NCBI RefSeq assembly: GCF_001429045.1
Contig: NZ_LMHY01000029.1
Location: 451,869-515,868 of the forward strand
Length of the DNA: 64,000 nt
DNA from: Pseudomonas sp. Root71
GTDB lineage: Bacteria > Pseudomonadota > Gammaproteobacteria > Pseudomonadales > Pseudomonadaceae
Reading direction: 5' to 3'
Shown here: piece after piece, positions 51,607-60,689 of the stretch
Position numbering within the stretch: the stretch's first letter is position 1
Layout: the number at the start of each line of letters is the position of its first letter
Made by a program: the position numbers and the translations under genes
Notes under the pieces: generated by a model
Told to the model about the DNA's origin: nothing
What the model saw: only the letters and a program-made list of their open reading frames with translations
The model's database searches: none

Positions 51607-52416
51607 TTACTGGGGGATTGATGGCAAGCCGTAGAACGCCCGTGCGCACGCGGTGGTATGCGCCGCCAGATCTTCCTGGCTTTCCCCGCGATGCAGCGCC
51701 ACTTCGCGCAGTACTTCGGTCAGGTACGCCGGCTCGTTCCGCCCGTTTTTCGGCTTGGGGCGCAGGCTGCGCGGTAGCAGATACGGTGCGTCGCTTTCGA
51801 GCATCAGGCGCCCGCGCTTGATTTCCTTGACCAGCGGATGCAAATGCGTGCCTCGGCGCTCGTCGCAGATCCAGCCGGTAATGCCGATGTGCAGGTCGAG
51901 GTCGAGGTAGCTGAACAGCGCCTTCTGTTCACCCGTGAAGCAGTGCACCACAGCGGCCGGCAGTCGGTCGCGGAAGTCGCGCAGGATTTCCAGCAAACGC
52001 TGGCTGGCGTCGCGTTCGTGCAGAAAAACCGGCAGCTGCAATTCGACGGCCATGGCCAGATGTTCTTCCAGGACCTTCTCCTGCTGCGGGCGCGGCGAGA
52101 AATCACGGTTGAAATCCAGCCCGCATTCACCCACGGCCACCACATTCGGTTCGTTGAGCAAGCTGCGCAAACGTCGGGCGCTGTCGGCGTTCCAGTCGCT
52201 GGCGCAGTGAGGGTGGATACCGGCGGTGGCAAACAGGCGCCGGGCGCTTTTGTCCAGTTGCTGGCACAGCTCAAGGGCCTGTTCACTGCCCTCGACGCTG
52301 GTGCCGGTCAGCACCAGTTGGCACACGCCGGCCGCATAGGCGCGGTCGAGTACAGCCTGGTGTTTGTCGGCAAAACTGGCGTTGGTCAGGTTGACGCCGA
52401 TATCGATGAGTTGCAT
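51607..52416 (-). CDS. tatD: TatD-family metal-dependent DNase
   Basis: A 269-residue TIM-barrel hydrolase with the metal ligands and signatures of TatD: LIDIGVNL near the start, TAGIHPHCASDW, VAVGECGLDFNRDF, VVHCFTG and LMLESDAPYLLPRSLRPKP. TatD is a 3'-5' exonuclease acting on damaged DNA and in DNA repair; it is not needed for the Tat export pathway despite the name. The GVNL start and GWICDERRG segment place it in TatD proper rather than YcfH/YjjV. ATG 52416 follows GAGGTAG. Confidence 0.93.
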   Translation of the reverse strand: MQLIDIGVNLTNASFADKHQAVLDRAYAAGVCQLVLTGTSVEGSEQALELCQQLDKSARRLFATAGIHPHCASDWNADSARRLRSLLNEPNVVAVGECGLDFNRDFSPRPQQEKVLEEHLAMAVELQLPVFLHERDASQRLLEILRDFRDRLPAAVVHCFTGEQKALFSYLDLDLHIGITGWICDERRGTHLHPLVKEIKRGRLMLESDAPYLLPRSLRPKPKNGRNEPAYLTEVLREVALHRGESQEDLAAHTTACARAFYGLPSIPQ

Positions 52417-52653
52417 GGTGCTACCTCGGCCCAAAGGCCGGAAAGCATATCAGAGCCGTGGATTTATAAGAAAAGCCAAGAACTACAACGGGTTAACGCT
52501 GTCTCTTGAGCCTCGGACCAGGCTGGGTTGGTAGTTTTGCCATCATTGTGCCAGTCTTTCGCACTTTGCCAGCGCCTTGGGCGCTCTGTTTTTGTCGCCG
52601 CGCTTGATGGTTTTCGTCATTGAAGCGGGCCTCATATTCTTTCCGGAGAGTGG

Positions 52654-54075
52654 ATGATTCGTCCCTCGGTTTTGCTACTGCTGTGTTGTTCGCTGCTACT
52701 GCCGATGACGGCGGTCGCGCGTCTGCCCGGGCCGCTGCAAGCCGTACCGGCCAGCAAGGTGCGCGACCTTGCCCAAATTCGCAGCAGTCGTGTGCTGCGG
52801 GTGTTGGTCAATCAGAGCCGCAACAGTTCCGGCGAAGTCCAGGGGCAGGCGATCGGGGTCGAATACCATCGTCTGAGAGCGTTCGAGCAATACCTCAACG
52901 GCCATGCCCGTGACGGCCAGGAAATTACCCTCAAGATCATTCCCAAGGCCAAGGATCAACTGCTCGGCGCATTGCAGCGCGGAGAGGGCGATTTGGTGGC
53001 ACCGGGCGAGTTGCTCGATCTGCAACCGGGTTTCGCCGTCAGTACCAGTGAGCCGATTGCCAGCAACATCCCGTTGGTCCTGGTAGGCATCAAAGGCGAA
53101 CGCCGCTATACCAAACTTGAACAGCTTTCCGGCAAGACCCTGGCGTTACCTGCCGGCAGCGCCGCCGGGGATGCCGTCAGCCAGATCAATCAAAAGCTCG
53201 CCCTGCACAAACTGCCTCCGGTCATCATCGAATGGGTCGATCCGAGTCTTGCTGTCGAGGACGTACTGGAGATGGTGCAGGGGGGGATCTTCCACCTGAC
53301 CATCGTCGAGCAGCCGATCGCCGAGCGCTGGGGCAAGATCCTGCCCAAGCTGCGTTTCGACAAGCAGGTACTCATCAGCGAGCCGGGAGAAGAATTCTGG
53401 TTCGTGCGCCGTGATGCCTCGATGTTGCGGGCCAGCATTGATCGCTTCCTCACCGGCTACAAAAAACCATCGGATCAGGACGCCGCGTTCCTGCGGATCT
53501 ATCGTCGTCTCTATCAAGTGCACTATCCACTGGCCAAGGCGGACCGGCAGCGTCTGGAAAAGCTTCGCCCGGTGCTGCAGAAGCACGCCGATGCCCAGGG
53601 CATGGACTGGCTGAACCTGGCGGCGCTGGCCTTCAAGGAGTCAGCCCTGCAACCCGCCGCCCGCAGTGGCGGTGGCCCCACCGGTCTGATGCAGATCACG
53701 CCATCTGCGGCGCAGCGGGTGGGTGTCAACAATATCCAGGACCTTGATGGCAATGTGCAGGCAGGGGCCAAGTACCTGGCGATGATCCGGCGCAAGTTCT
53801 TTGCCAGCCCCAAACTCAACGAGCGCGAACGCATGGCCTTCGTGCTGGCGGCCTACAACATCGGGCCGGAGCGAGTGCAAGGCATGCGGGCAGAAGCCCG
53901 GCGGCGAGGCTTGAATCCCAACCAGTGGTTCTTCCAGGTTGAACGCATTGCCATGGAGCAAGTGGGTATGGGGCCCGTCAGCTATGTTAATAGCGTGAAC
54001 AAGTATTACTTGGCATTCGATCGGGAGCGGGAGTCGTTGGAGCCCCAGGGGCAAAAGGTTGCCTCACGCAAATGA
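52654..54075 (+). CDS. MltF-like membrane-bound lytic transglycosylase
   Basis: A 473-residue cell-wall enzyme. It has a signal peptide (about 1-22, ending AVA-RL), an N-terminal domain of the solute-binding type (about 40-290) and a C-terminal SLT domain with the catalytic Glu in AFKESALQP, then GPTGLMQITPSAA and VLAAYNIGPERV. MltF cleaves peptidoglycan between MurNAc and GlcNAc; the binding-protein domain controls activity. It lacks a lipobox. This copy is not next to purL, where the other MltF of Pseudomonas lies, so it is probably a second paralogue. ATG 52654 follows CCGGAGAGTGG. Confidence 0.9.
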   Translation: MIRPSVLLLLCCSLLLPMTAVARLPGPLQAVPASKVRDLAQIRSSRVLRVLVNQSRNSSGEVQGQAIGVEYHRLRAFEQYLNGHARDGQEITLKIIPKAKDQLLGALQRGEGDLVAPGELLDLQPGFAVSTSEPIASNIPLVLVGIKGERRYTKLEQLSGKTLALPAGSAAGDAVSQINQKLALHKLPPVIIEWVDPSLAVEDVLEMVQGGIFHLTIVEQPIAERWGKILPKLRFDKQVLISEPGEEFWFVRRDASMLRASIDRFLTGYKKPSDQDAAFLRIYRRLYQVHYPLAKADRQRLEKLRPVLQKHADAQGMDWLNLAALAFKESALQPAARSGGGPTGLMQITPSAAQRVGVNNIQDLDGNVQAGAKYLAMIRRKFFASPKLNERERMAFVLAAYNIGPERVQGMRAEARRRGLNPNQWFFQVERIAMEQVGMGPVSYVNSVNKYYLAFDRERESLEPQGQKVASRK

Positions 54076-54178
54076 TCAACTAATCTGATTGTTATGACGG
54101 GTTTTTTGCGCTTTTAACATGTGAATTACTGATTAATATAGCGGCCAACCAACACACACTTACAAGGAATGAAGCAGC

Positions 54179-54613
54179 ATGAGCACTCTGATCAATAAGG
54201 TAATGTCTACCCGCGCCGGCTACGGCCTGACCGTTCTGCGCATTGTGGTCGGCATTGTTTTCGCCGCTCACGGCTCGCAGAAACTCTTCGGGGCATTCGG
54301 TGGCTATGGTCTGGCTGGAACCGCGCAGTACATGGAAAGCCTCGGACTGACGCCGGGTTACCTGATGGCGGCACTGGCGGGTGGCACCGAGTTCTTCGCC
54401 GGCCTGGCCCTGATCATCGGCTTGCTGGTTCGCCCGGCCGCACTGGGCCTGATCTTCCTGTCGCTGGTGGCGATTTTCTCGGTGCACATCAGCAATGGTC
54501 TGTTCATGGCCAACAACGGTTATGAATTCGCCCTGGCATTGCTCGGTGGCAGTATCGCGGTATTGATCGAAGGTGCGGGCAAACTCTCGGCGGACCGTGC
54601 CATCGCCGGCTGA
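54179..54613 (+). CDS. DoxX-family membrane protein
   Basis: A 144-residue protein with four membrane helices; the family pattern is clear in LRIVVGIVFAAHGSQKLFG, GGTEFFAGLALIIGLLVRPA and ALGLIFLSLVAIF. DoxX proteins are found in many bacteria; roles in redox protection or quinone-linked oxidation have been proposed. AAGGAATGAAGC precedes ATG 54179, and a strong terminator follows, so it is transcribed alone. Confidence 0.9.
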   Translation: MSTLINKVMSTRAGYGLTVLRIVVGIVFAAHGSQKLFGAFGGYGLAGTAQYMESLGLTPGYLMAALAGGTEFFAGLALIIGLLVRPAALGLIFLSLVAIFSVHISNGLFMANNGYEFALALLGGSIAVLIEGAGKLSADRAIAG

Positions 54614-54628
54614 CCCCTCTGGCTCAAC

Positions 54629-54656
54629 AAAAAGGCCCGCATTGCGGGCCTTTTTT
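54629..54656 (+). terminator. Rho-independent terminator after the DoxX gene
   Basis: A seven-base-pair stem GGCCCGC/GCGGGCC with an ATT loop (54634-54650), extended by A5 on the left and T6 on the right, with outer CAA/TTG pairs as well. Confidence 0.93.
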
Positions 54657-54858
54657 GTTGAGCGTCATTCTTGACACTGTCCAGTCAGCTTCTCTAGGAT
54701 GTTGCTCATGCGCCGATTTAAACAGCTACTTGCGGGGCGCCAGGTGACTCATCCAGTTGCCGATAGAAGCCGGAACAGGCTTCGAAATACCGCTAAAGCG
54801 CTGGTTCGGTGTTGCCTCTCACCTGCCATGCAGACTTTTGAGGCAGAGACACGACCCA

Positions 54859-55167
54859 ATGAATGCATTAAACGCCGTTGTACGTCCCGCGCCGATCACG
54901 GCACATCTGACCCAGCGCAATCCAAAAATCCTGCTTGGCGGCAAACATCAGCCGACGCTCTTGCGTTATCTCGATGGCTGGCCACGTCGTACCGGCGGTC
55001 CCGCTGCCTTCCTGATCCAGTTTGTCGACGACGGTGAGTCGCTCGCTCGTTTTGCCGACGACAGTTTCGACCTGGCAGTGATTCAGTCCCCCAGCCTCGA
55101 AGATGCGCCTGAAGTGATCCGGCAACTGACCCGCGTTGCCCGGCAAGGGTTGATCACCCGGCGTTGA
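54859..55167 (+). CDS. Short methyltransferase-like protein without a SAM-binding motif
   Basis: A 102-residue protein starting at ATG 54859. The middle part FVDDGESLARFADDSFDLAVIQSP followed by APEVIRQLTRVARQGLI recalls the second half of class I SAM-dependent methyltransferases (usual form LPFADDSFDLV..., then L.E..RVL.PGG). The first glycine-rich SAM motif is absent, and the protein is about half the normal length, so it is either a degenerate relative or a different small protein of similar shape. Coding character is good. An in-frame extension to 54757 lacks a start signal. It converges on greB, leaving three bases between the stop codons. Confidence 0.6.
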   Translation: MNALNAVVRPAPITAHLTQRNPKILLGGKHQPTLLRYLDGWPRRTGGPAAFLIQFVDDGESLARFADDSFDLAVIQSPSLEDAPEVIRQLTRVARQGLITRR

Positions 55168-55170
55168 AAC

Positions 55171-55668
55171 TCACGGGTAGTCGATCGCCACAATATACAC
55201 ACACTGTTCACCGGTCGGTGTCTGGACCCGGACTTCGGCGTCCAGTGCCTTGCCGATCAGGGCGCTAGCCAAGGGCGAGTCGATGCTGATCAGGCCCTGT
55301 TTGAGGTCCAGCTCATCGGGCCCGACAATGCGGTAGCGCGACTCTTTGCCATCCTCGTCTTCGATCGTGACCCAGGCGCCGAAATAGACCTTGTTCGGAT
55401 CGCTGGGTTTTTCGCTGACAACCTTGAGCGCTTCCAGGCGTTTGGTGAGAAAACGCACGCGGCTGTCGATCTCTCGCAGCATCTTTTTGCCATAGGTGTA
55501 TTCGGCGTTCTCCGAGCGATCCCCCTGGGCCGCGGCTTCGCTGACAGCCTGGGTGACCTGGGGCCGACGTACATGCCACAGCTCATGGAACTCGGCGCGC
55601 ATCCGCGCCTCACCCTCGGGGGTGATCAGCGCGGTGCCAGCGGTGCGGGGAGGGCGGTAACGGCTCAT
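55171..55668 (-). CDS. greB: Transcription elongation factor GreB
   Basis: A 165-residue factor that stimulates RNA cleavage in stalled RNA polymerase. The N-terminal coiled coil contains AAAQGDRSENAEYTYGKKMLRE, with the two acidic residues at its tip, followed by IDSRVRFLTKRLEAL. The C-terminal FKBP-like domain contains VYFGAWVTIEDEDG and SIDSPLASALIGK. The YTYGKK form and the basic patch distinguish GreB from GreA. It is followed upstream by the ABC permease gene on the same strand 34 bases away. Confidence 0.95.
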   Translation of the reverse strand: MSRYRPPRTAGTALITPEGEARMRAEFHELWHVRRPQVTQAVSEAAAQGDRSENAEYTYGKKMLREIDSRVRFLTKRLEALKVVSEKPSDPNKVYFGAWVTIEDEDGKESRYRIVGPDELDLKQGLISIDSPLASALIGKALDAEVRVQTPTGEQCVYIVAIDYP

Positions 55669-55702
55669 GACAGCTTCTTGTGGTGAGAATGGCAGGAGTC
55701 TA

Positions 55703-58207
55703 TCAACCCTCGCGCAGGACTGTCAGCGGGCTGGTGTTCAATGCCCGACGGGTGCCGAACACCCCGGCGCCACCAATGAGCACGGCGCCCAGCAGTGGCA
55801 GCACCAACAGCCACGGGTGCGGATGCCACGGCAGGTCAAAGGCGTAGCGGTAGAGCACCCAACTCACCACTTCCGAACCCAGCGCAGCCAGCAAGCCACT
55901 GACTGCGCCCAGCAGGCCGAACTCGATACGTCGAGCCTTGACCAGCAATAGCCGCTCCGCCCCCAGCGCACGCAGCAACGCGCCTTGGCGAATGCGTTCA
56001 TCCAGCGTCGCTTGCAGGCCGGAGAACAGCACCGCCATCCCCGCCGCCAACACGAACAGCAACACGTACTCCACCGCCAGGGTCACCTGGGCGAGGATGC
56101 TGCGCAGTTGCTCCAGCAAGGCTTCGACCTGCAGGATGGTCACCGCCGGGAAAGCGCGGGACAGGTCGACAATCTGTTGGTCATGACCCGATGCCAGATA
56201 GAAACTGGTCAGGTAGGTTGCTGGCAGATCCTTGAGGGTGCCGGGCTGAAAGATCATGAAGAAATTTGGCTGGAAGTTGTCCCAGTTGATCTCCCGCAGG
56301 CTGGTGACCTTCGCCTCGCGATTGACCCCGCCAACGCTGAAAACCAGGTGATCGCCGAGCTTGATCTTCAGGCTTTCGGCGACCTTGCCCTCTACCGACA
56401 CGCCAGGAACATCGTCCGGCGTCTGTTCGTTCCACCAATTGCCGGCCGTGAGTTTGTTGCCCGTCGGCAGGTCCGCGGCCCAGGTCAGGCTCAGGTCGCG
56501 CTGGATTGCCCGATCACCTGCCGATTCCTTGGTGACGATTTGCTGCACCGGCTCGCCGTTGATGTTGATCAAGCGCCCGGGCACCACCGGGTACAGCGGA
56601 GCCGATTGCGCCGACACGGCAATCAGGTGATCGGTGAAGGCCTGTTTGTCCGCTGGCAGGATGTTCAGCGCAAAGTAGTTCGGTGCGTTTTTCGGCAGCT
56701 GGTTCTGCCAGGTGTCCAGCAACTCGCCGCGCAGCAGCGCAATCAGCGCCATCGACAGCAGAATCAGGCCGAATGCCAGGGACTGGCCCGCGGCAGCGAG
56801 GGGATGACGCAGCAGTTGGCCCAGTCCCAGACGCCAGGGCAAGGGCGCACGGGCAAGCATGCGCCGCAGACTCTTCAACAGCAGCAGTAACAAGCCGCCC
56901 AGCACCAGTGCTGCAATCACGCCGCCGCCGAGCAGGGCAAAGGTCAGCACCAGGTCCAGGCTCAAGCGCCACATGATCAGGCCGAGGGCGCCCAGCGCTG
57001 CGCCGTAGACCATCCAGGTGCTGGAAGGGATCGGCAGCATGTCCCGGCGCAGCACGCGCAATGGCGGAACCCGGCCCAGAGCCGCCAGTGGCGGCAAGGC
57101 GAAACCGGCCAGCGCCACCAGTCCGGTGCCGATCCCGGCAACTGCCGGAAACAGCCCGCCCGGAGGCACATCGGTCGGCAACAAGTCATGCAGCAGGGCA
57201 AACAACCCCAGTTGGGCGAGCCAACCGAGGAGAGCACCGTTGATGCTGGCCAGCAGCCCGAGCACAGTCAGTTGCAGGCTGAACAACACCATGGTTTCCC
57301 GGCGCGACAGCCCGAGGCAGCGCAGCAGGGCACTGGCGTCGAACCGGCGGGTGGCGAAGCGGGTTGCCGACAGCGCCACCGCTACGCCGGACAACAGCAC
57401 TGCCACCAGGCTGGCCATGTTCAGGTAGCGTTCGGCCTTGCCCAGGGCGCCGCCGATCTGTCGATTGCCGTCGCGGGCGTCCTGCAAGCGCTGGTTGGCG
57501 GCGAGCCCCGGTTTGATCAGTTGCCGATACGTCTCAAGTGCCTGAGCGTTGCCTCGCCATAATTCGCGATAGCTGACCCGGCTGCCGGGCTGCACCACGC
57601 CGGTGGCCGCAAGGTCGTCGAGGTTGATCAGCACTCGCGGCGTCAAGCTGTAGAAATTGCCGGCGCGGTCGGGTTCGTAAGTCAGCACCCGTGCCAGTTT
57701 CAGGGCTTTCATGCCGACATCGATGCTGTCGCCGATCTTCAGGTCCAGGGCGGTCAACAGGCGTGCCTCGACCCAGGCTTCTCCGGGTTGCGGTCCGCCA
57801 CCGACTGTTTCCGTGGCAAAGGGTGCGGGCGCGCTTTTCAATTCGCCGCGTAGCGGGTAGGTGCCGTCGGCCGCCTTGATGCTGGACAGCTGGATGCCGT
57901 TGTCGGTGGCGATGACGCTGGAGAACTCCACCACCTGAGCGTGTTCCAGACCCAGTTCGGTACCGCTTCTTATCTGTTCGGGGCGCGCGGGCGAACTGCC
58001 TTCGAGCAGCAGGTCGGCACCGAGGAATTCGGTAGCGCGCAGCATCATGGCGCCGTTCAGGCGGGCTCCGAAATAGCCAATGGCGGTGCTGGCGGCCACG
58101 GCCACCAGCAAGGCGAAAAACAACACGCGCAATTCACCGGCGCGGGCATCACGCAGCAATTGGCGGATGGCGAGGCTGAACAGGCGCAACAGCGGCAGAC
58201 GTGCCAT
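55703..58207 (-). CDS. FtsX-type ABC transporter permease (YbbP-like)
   Basis: An 834-residue inner-membrane protein with two FtsX-type permease units: a first membrane helix (about 25-48), a large periplasmic domain, a block of helices at about 260-480, a second periplasmic domain and the last helices at about 715-820. This is the LolC/MacB-like superfamily in its long YbbP form. Together with the upstream ATPase it forms a transporter, thought in this family to extract lipophilic substances or transmit signals across the membrane. The start is ATG 58207, sharing TGATG with the ATPase stop. The neighbour is tesA, the same trio as in E. coli (tesA-ybbA-ybbP). Confidence 0.9.
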   Translation of the reverse strand: MARLPLLRLFSLAIRQLLRDARAGELRVLFFALLVAVAASTAIGYFGARLNGAMMLRATEFLGADLLLEGSSPARPEQIRSGTELGLEHAQVVEFSSVIATDNGIQLSSIKAADGTYPLRGELKSAPAPFATETVGGGPQPGEAWVEARLLTALDLKIGDSIDVGMKALKLARVLTYEPDRAGNFYSLTPRVLINLDDLAATGVVQPGSRVSYRELWRGNAQALETYRQLIKPGLAANQRLQDARDGNRQIGGALGKAERYLNMASLVAVLLSGVAVALSATRFATRRFDASALLRCLGLSRRETMVLFSLQLTVLGLLASINGALLGWLAQLGLFALLHDLLPTDVPPGGLFPAVAGIGTGLVALAGFALPPLAALGRVPPLRVLRRDMLPIPSSTWMVYGAALGALGLIMWRLSLDLVLTFALLGGGVIAALVLGGLLLLLLKSLRRMLARAPLPWRLGLGQLLRHPLAAAGQSLAFGLILLSMALIALLRGELLDTWQNQLPKNAPNYFALNILPADKQAFTDHLIAVSAQSAPLYPVVPGRLININGEPVQQIVTKESAGDRAIQRDLSLTWAADLPTGNKLTAGNWWNEQTPDDVPGVSVEGKVAESLKIKLGDHLVFSVGGVNREAKVTSLREINWDNFQPNFFMIFQPGTLKDLPATYLTSFYLASGHDQQIVDLSRAFPAVTILQVEALLEQLRSILAQVTLAVEYVLLFVLAAGMAVLFSGLQATLDERIRQGALLRALGAERLLLVKARRIEFGLLGAVSGLLAALGSEVVSWVLYRYAFDLPWHPHPWLLVLPLLGAVLIGGAGVFGTRRALNTSPLTVLREG

Positions 58208-58890
58208 CAAGGCTCCAGAGGGGCGACCAGCAGGCCGGCTTCAAGACGGATCAGGCGTCGGCAGCGGTGGGCCAGGCGTTCATCGTGAGTCACCAGCACC
58301 AGGGTCGTGCCGCGCTCCTGGTTGAGCTCGAACAGCAAGTCGCTGATGCGCTCGCCGGTGTGGCTGTCGAGGTTGCCGGTCGGTTCGTCGGCGAACAGCA
58401 CATCCGGCTCGGCGGCAAACGCGCGGGCAATCGCCACGCGTTGTTGCTCGCCGCCGGAGAGCTGGCGCGGCGAGTGAGTCAGGCGTTGGCCCAGTCCCAC
58501 CCGTTGCAGCAATTGGGTGGCGCGTTCGCGGGCGTCTTTGCGGCCATCGAGCTCCAGAGGCAGCATGACGTTTTCCAGGGCATTGAGACTGTCGAGCAAC
58601 TGAAACGATTGAAAGACAAAACCCACGTGCTCGGCGCGGATGCGCGCGCGCTGGTCTTCATCGAGGTTGCTCAGGCCTTGTCCGGCGAGGGTGACTTCGC
58701 CGCTGCTCGGCAGGTCGAGGCCGGCGAGCAGGCCCAGCAGGGTGGACTTGCCGGAACCCGAAGCGCCGACGATGGCCAGGCTGTCGCCCTTGTTCAGTTC
58801 CAGGCTGAGTTGGTGCAGGATGGTCAGTTCACCTTCCGCGCTGGGAACCACTTTGCTAAGGTCCTTCGCGATGAGAATGCTTGCGCCCAT
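58207..58890 (-). CDS. ABC transporter ATPase (YbbA-like)
   Basis: A 227-residue ATPase of the LolD/MacB group: Walker A VGASGSGKST, Q-loop FVFQSFQLL, signature LSGGEQQRVAIARA, Walker B VLFADEPTGNLD and the switch His in LVTHDERLA. It drives the permease coded just downstream. The start is ATG 58890; the frame continues for 99 codons through tesA on the other strand, but the upstream part is antisense to tesA and without homology. The start codon lies only ten bases from that of tesA. Confidence 0.93.
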   Translation of the reverse strand: MGASILIAKDLSKVVPSAEGELTILHQLSLELNKGDSLAIVGASGSGKSTLLGLLAGLDLPSSGEVTLAGQGLSNLDEDQRARIRAEHVGFVFQSFQLLDSLNALENVMLPLELDGRKDARERATQLLQRVGLGQRLTHSPRQLSGGEQQRVAIARAFAAEPDVLFADEPTGNLDSHTGERISDLLFELNQERGTTLVLVTHDERLAHRCRRLIRLEAGLLVAPLEP

Positions 58891-58900
58891 GGAGAGTCCG

Positions 58901-59506
58901 ATGCGTGTCTGGTTTTTGAGTGCTGGCCTGGCCTTGATGTGCATGGCCCAAAACGCAGCGGCGGGTACAGTCCTGATCGTTGGCGATAGTATCAGCGCCG
59001 GTTTCGGGCTGGATACCCGGCTGGGATGGGTGTCGCTGCTTGAGCAACGGCTCAGGCGCGAAGGTTTCGACGACAAAGTGATCAATGCGTCCATCAGTGG
59101 CGATACCAGTGCCGGAGGCCAGGCGCGCCTGCCCGCGCTGCTTGCAGAGCATAAACCGGAACTGGTGATCCTCGAGTTGGGCGGCAATGATGGCCTGCGC
59201 GGGATGCTGCCAACTCAATTGCAACAAAATCTTGCTTCGATGATCGACAGCTCCCGGGCCAGCGGTGCCAAGGTGTTGTTGCTCGGCATGCAATTGCCAC
59301 CTAATTATGGTGCGCGTTACACCAAGGCGTTCGCCGAGGTCTATAGCAACCTGGCCGATGAGAAAAAGATCCCGCTGGTGCCGTTTTTCCTCGATGGTGT
59401 GGGCGGTCATCCGGACTTGATGCAGGCTGATGGCATACACCCGGCGGCCGGGGCCCAGGACAAGTTGCTGGAAAATGTCTGGCCTACCCTAAAACCGCTG
59501 TTATGA
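58901..59506 (+). CDS. tesA: Arylesterase/acyl-CoA thioesterase I (TesA)
   Basis: A 201-residue secreted SGNH hydrolase. It has a signal peptide (about 1-21, AQNAAA-G), block I VGDSISAGFGLD with the nucleophile Ser, block II Gly in SGDTSAGG, block III ELGGNDGLRG with Asn and block V DGIHPAAGAQ with Asp and His. TesA/EstA-type enzymes hydrolyse acyl-CoA, aryl esters and lysophospholipids in the periplasm. ATG 58901 has GGAGAG five bases upstream, which at the same time is right next to the ATG of the divergent ATPase gene. Confidence 0.95.
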   Translation: MRVWFLSAGLALMCMAQNAAAGTVLIVGDSISAGFGLDTRLGWVSLLEQRLRREGFDDKVINASISGDTSAGGQARLPALLAEHKPELVILELGGNDGLRGMLPTQLQQNLASMIDSSRASGAKVLLLGMQLPPNYGARYTKAFAEVYSNLADEKKIPLVPFFLDGVGGHPDLMQADGIHPAAGAQDKLLENVWPTLKPLL

Positions 59507-59562
59507 GACTTTTCTAGAGGCAGGCTTTCGGCTAAGGTGGCGCCCCCGATTTGGAGCCCCCG

Positions 59563-59856
59563 ATGCCGCGTCCCGCCTGGTCACTATTTGCCTATCAACT
59601 GATCGAGCCTGACGAACAGCTGGATCTGTTCGCCTGCCAGGAAGTGCGGGTGCATCTGGTGACCCGTCAGCTGGAGTTGGGCGGCTCGGCGGACCGGACC
59701 CTGTGTGGCAGCCTGTTGCCGGCTTCGCCTCGCTGGTCGAGTGTTGATCGCCGGGTGTTTCAGGACCAGCGGCTGTGTTCGCTGTGCCGGGCCATTCTTG
59801 AGTCGCAGAAGCGGGGGACGTCGCCGATCTGGCCTGAACTGCGGTTCGAGCTTTGA
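59563..59856 (+). CDS. Small CxxC protein of unknown function
   Basis: A 97-residue protein starting at ATG 59563, six bases after GGAG. It contains a CxxC pair near the C-terminal third (LCSLCRAILE) and two more Cys further upstream (FACQE and TLCGS), which could bind zinc or form a redox site. Conserved-looking segments are YQLIEPDEQLDLF and RWSSVDRRVFQDQRLCS. I do not recognise a named family. It is 56 bases downstream of tesA on the same strand and may share its transcript. Confidence 0.7.
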   Translation: MPRPAWSLFAYQLIEPDEQLDLFACQEVRVHLVTRQLELGGSADRTLCGSLLPASPRWSSVDRRVFQDQRLCSLCRAILESQKRGTSPIWPELRFEL

Positions 59857-59911
59857 TCCGTCAGGAGTCGAGGCGGCCTTCGAGCCGACCTGTCTTTTGT
59901 TGACCGTGTAC

Positions 59912-60519
59912 ATATCCGTTGCTGCGGTAACGGCGACTTATGGTTTCGCCCTTACGGCGAGTCACTTTTAACAAGCGCCTTAAAAGTAACCAAAAGCGCT
60001 CGCCCCGAACGTACGGCCCCTCGCTAAGGCTCGGGGTTCCTTCGCTCCGGTATCCATCCGGGGGCATTGCCCTCCGGTCTGCTTCGCGACGACCTACATG
60101 CAATGAGTTCGACTGCGTCGAACGGCGCTGCGCGCCCATCCCCGGATGAACACCTCCACTCAGCCTCCCGAGGGGGCGGGTGGATCAAGATCAAGAGCTG
60201 CAGGCGAGCTAACGCTCGGCCTGATGAGTGGTGAAGAGCGACGCGATGGTGTGGGCTGCTCGGCCTTTGCTTTTCTGTGGGAGCGAGCTTGGTCCGGGCG
60301 GCGTTCCGACGATGGCGGCCTGACAGCCGACCCAATTCTCAAGGCAAACGAACCCCGCGATCAGGCCGGCCGGTAGGCCGCCTCGCTTTTGCTTTTGCGG
60401 TACACGCCCCCTCATGAGGCCGAACGTCAGGGGCAAGAGCCCTTGGTTACTTGGGGCTTTTCCAAGTAACCCGCTGTAAGAGCGGAACCATAGGTGGCCG
60501 TTACCAAAAGAATGGATAT
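59912..60519. mobile_element. 608-base non-coding element with long terminal inverted repeats
   Basis: The left end (from ATATCCGTTGCTGCGGTAAC) and the right end (complement of GGCCGTTACCAAAAGAATGGATAT) are inverted copies of one another over at least 55 bases (59912-59966 and 60465-60519), and weaker similarity extends to about 120 bases. The inside has no credible gene but several hairpins and a REP half (near 60279). I recall similar long interspersed repeats from Pseudomonas genomes. It has the form of a MITE-like non-autonomous element. No target-site duplication was identified with certainty. Confidence 0.75.
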
Positions 60520-60689
60520 TTACCCGGTCAAAAATCGCCCATCACACAGCCATCTTCAGGACACCACCCGAAGCAAGCTCACAGTGAACGCCTTGCATTG
60601 CCTGCAATCGGGCCATCTCCCCGAAATAACGGACAGCGGTGTACAATCGCGCTCTTATATCTCTGTTGATCATGCGAAGGATTTTCCGG

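Noticed and set aside
59912..60519. CRISPR array or rRNA-like structure in the repeat-rich region
   Set aside because: There are inverted, not regularly spaced direct repeats, and no similarity to structural RNAs; an element with terminal inverted repeats explains it better.
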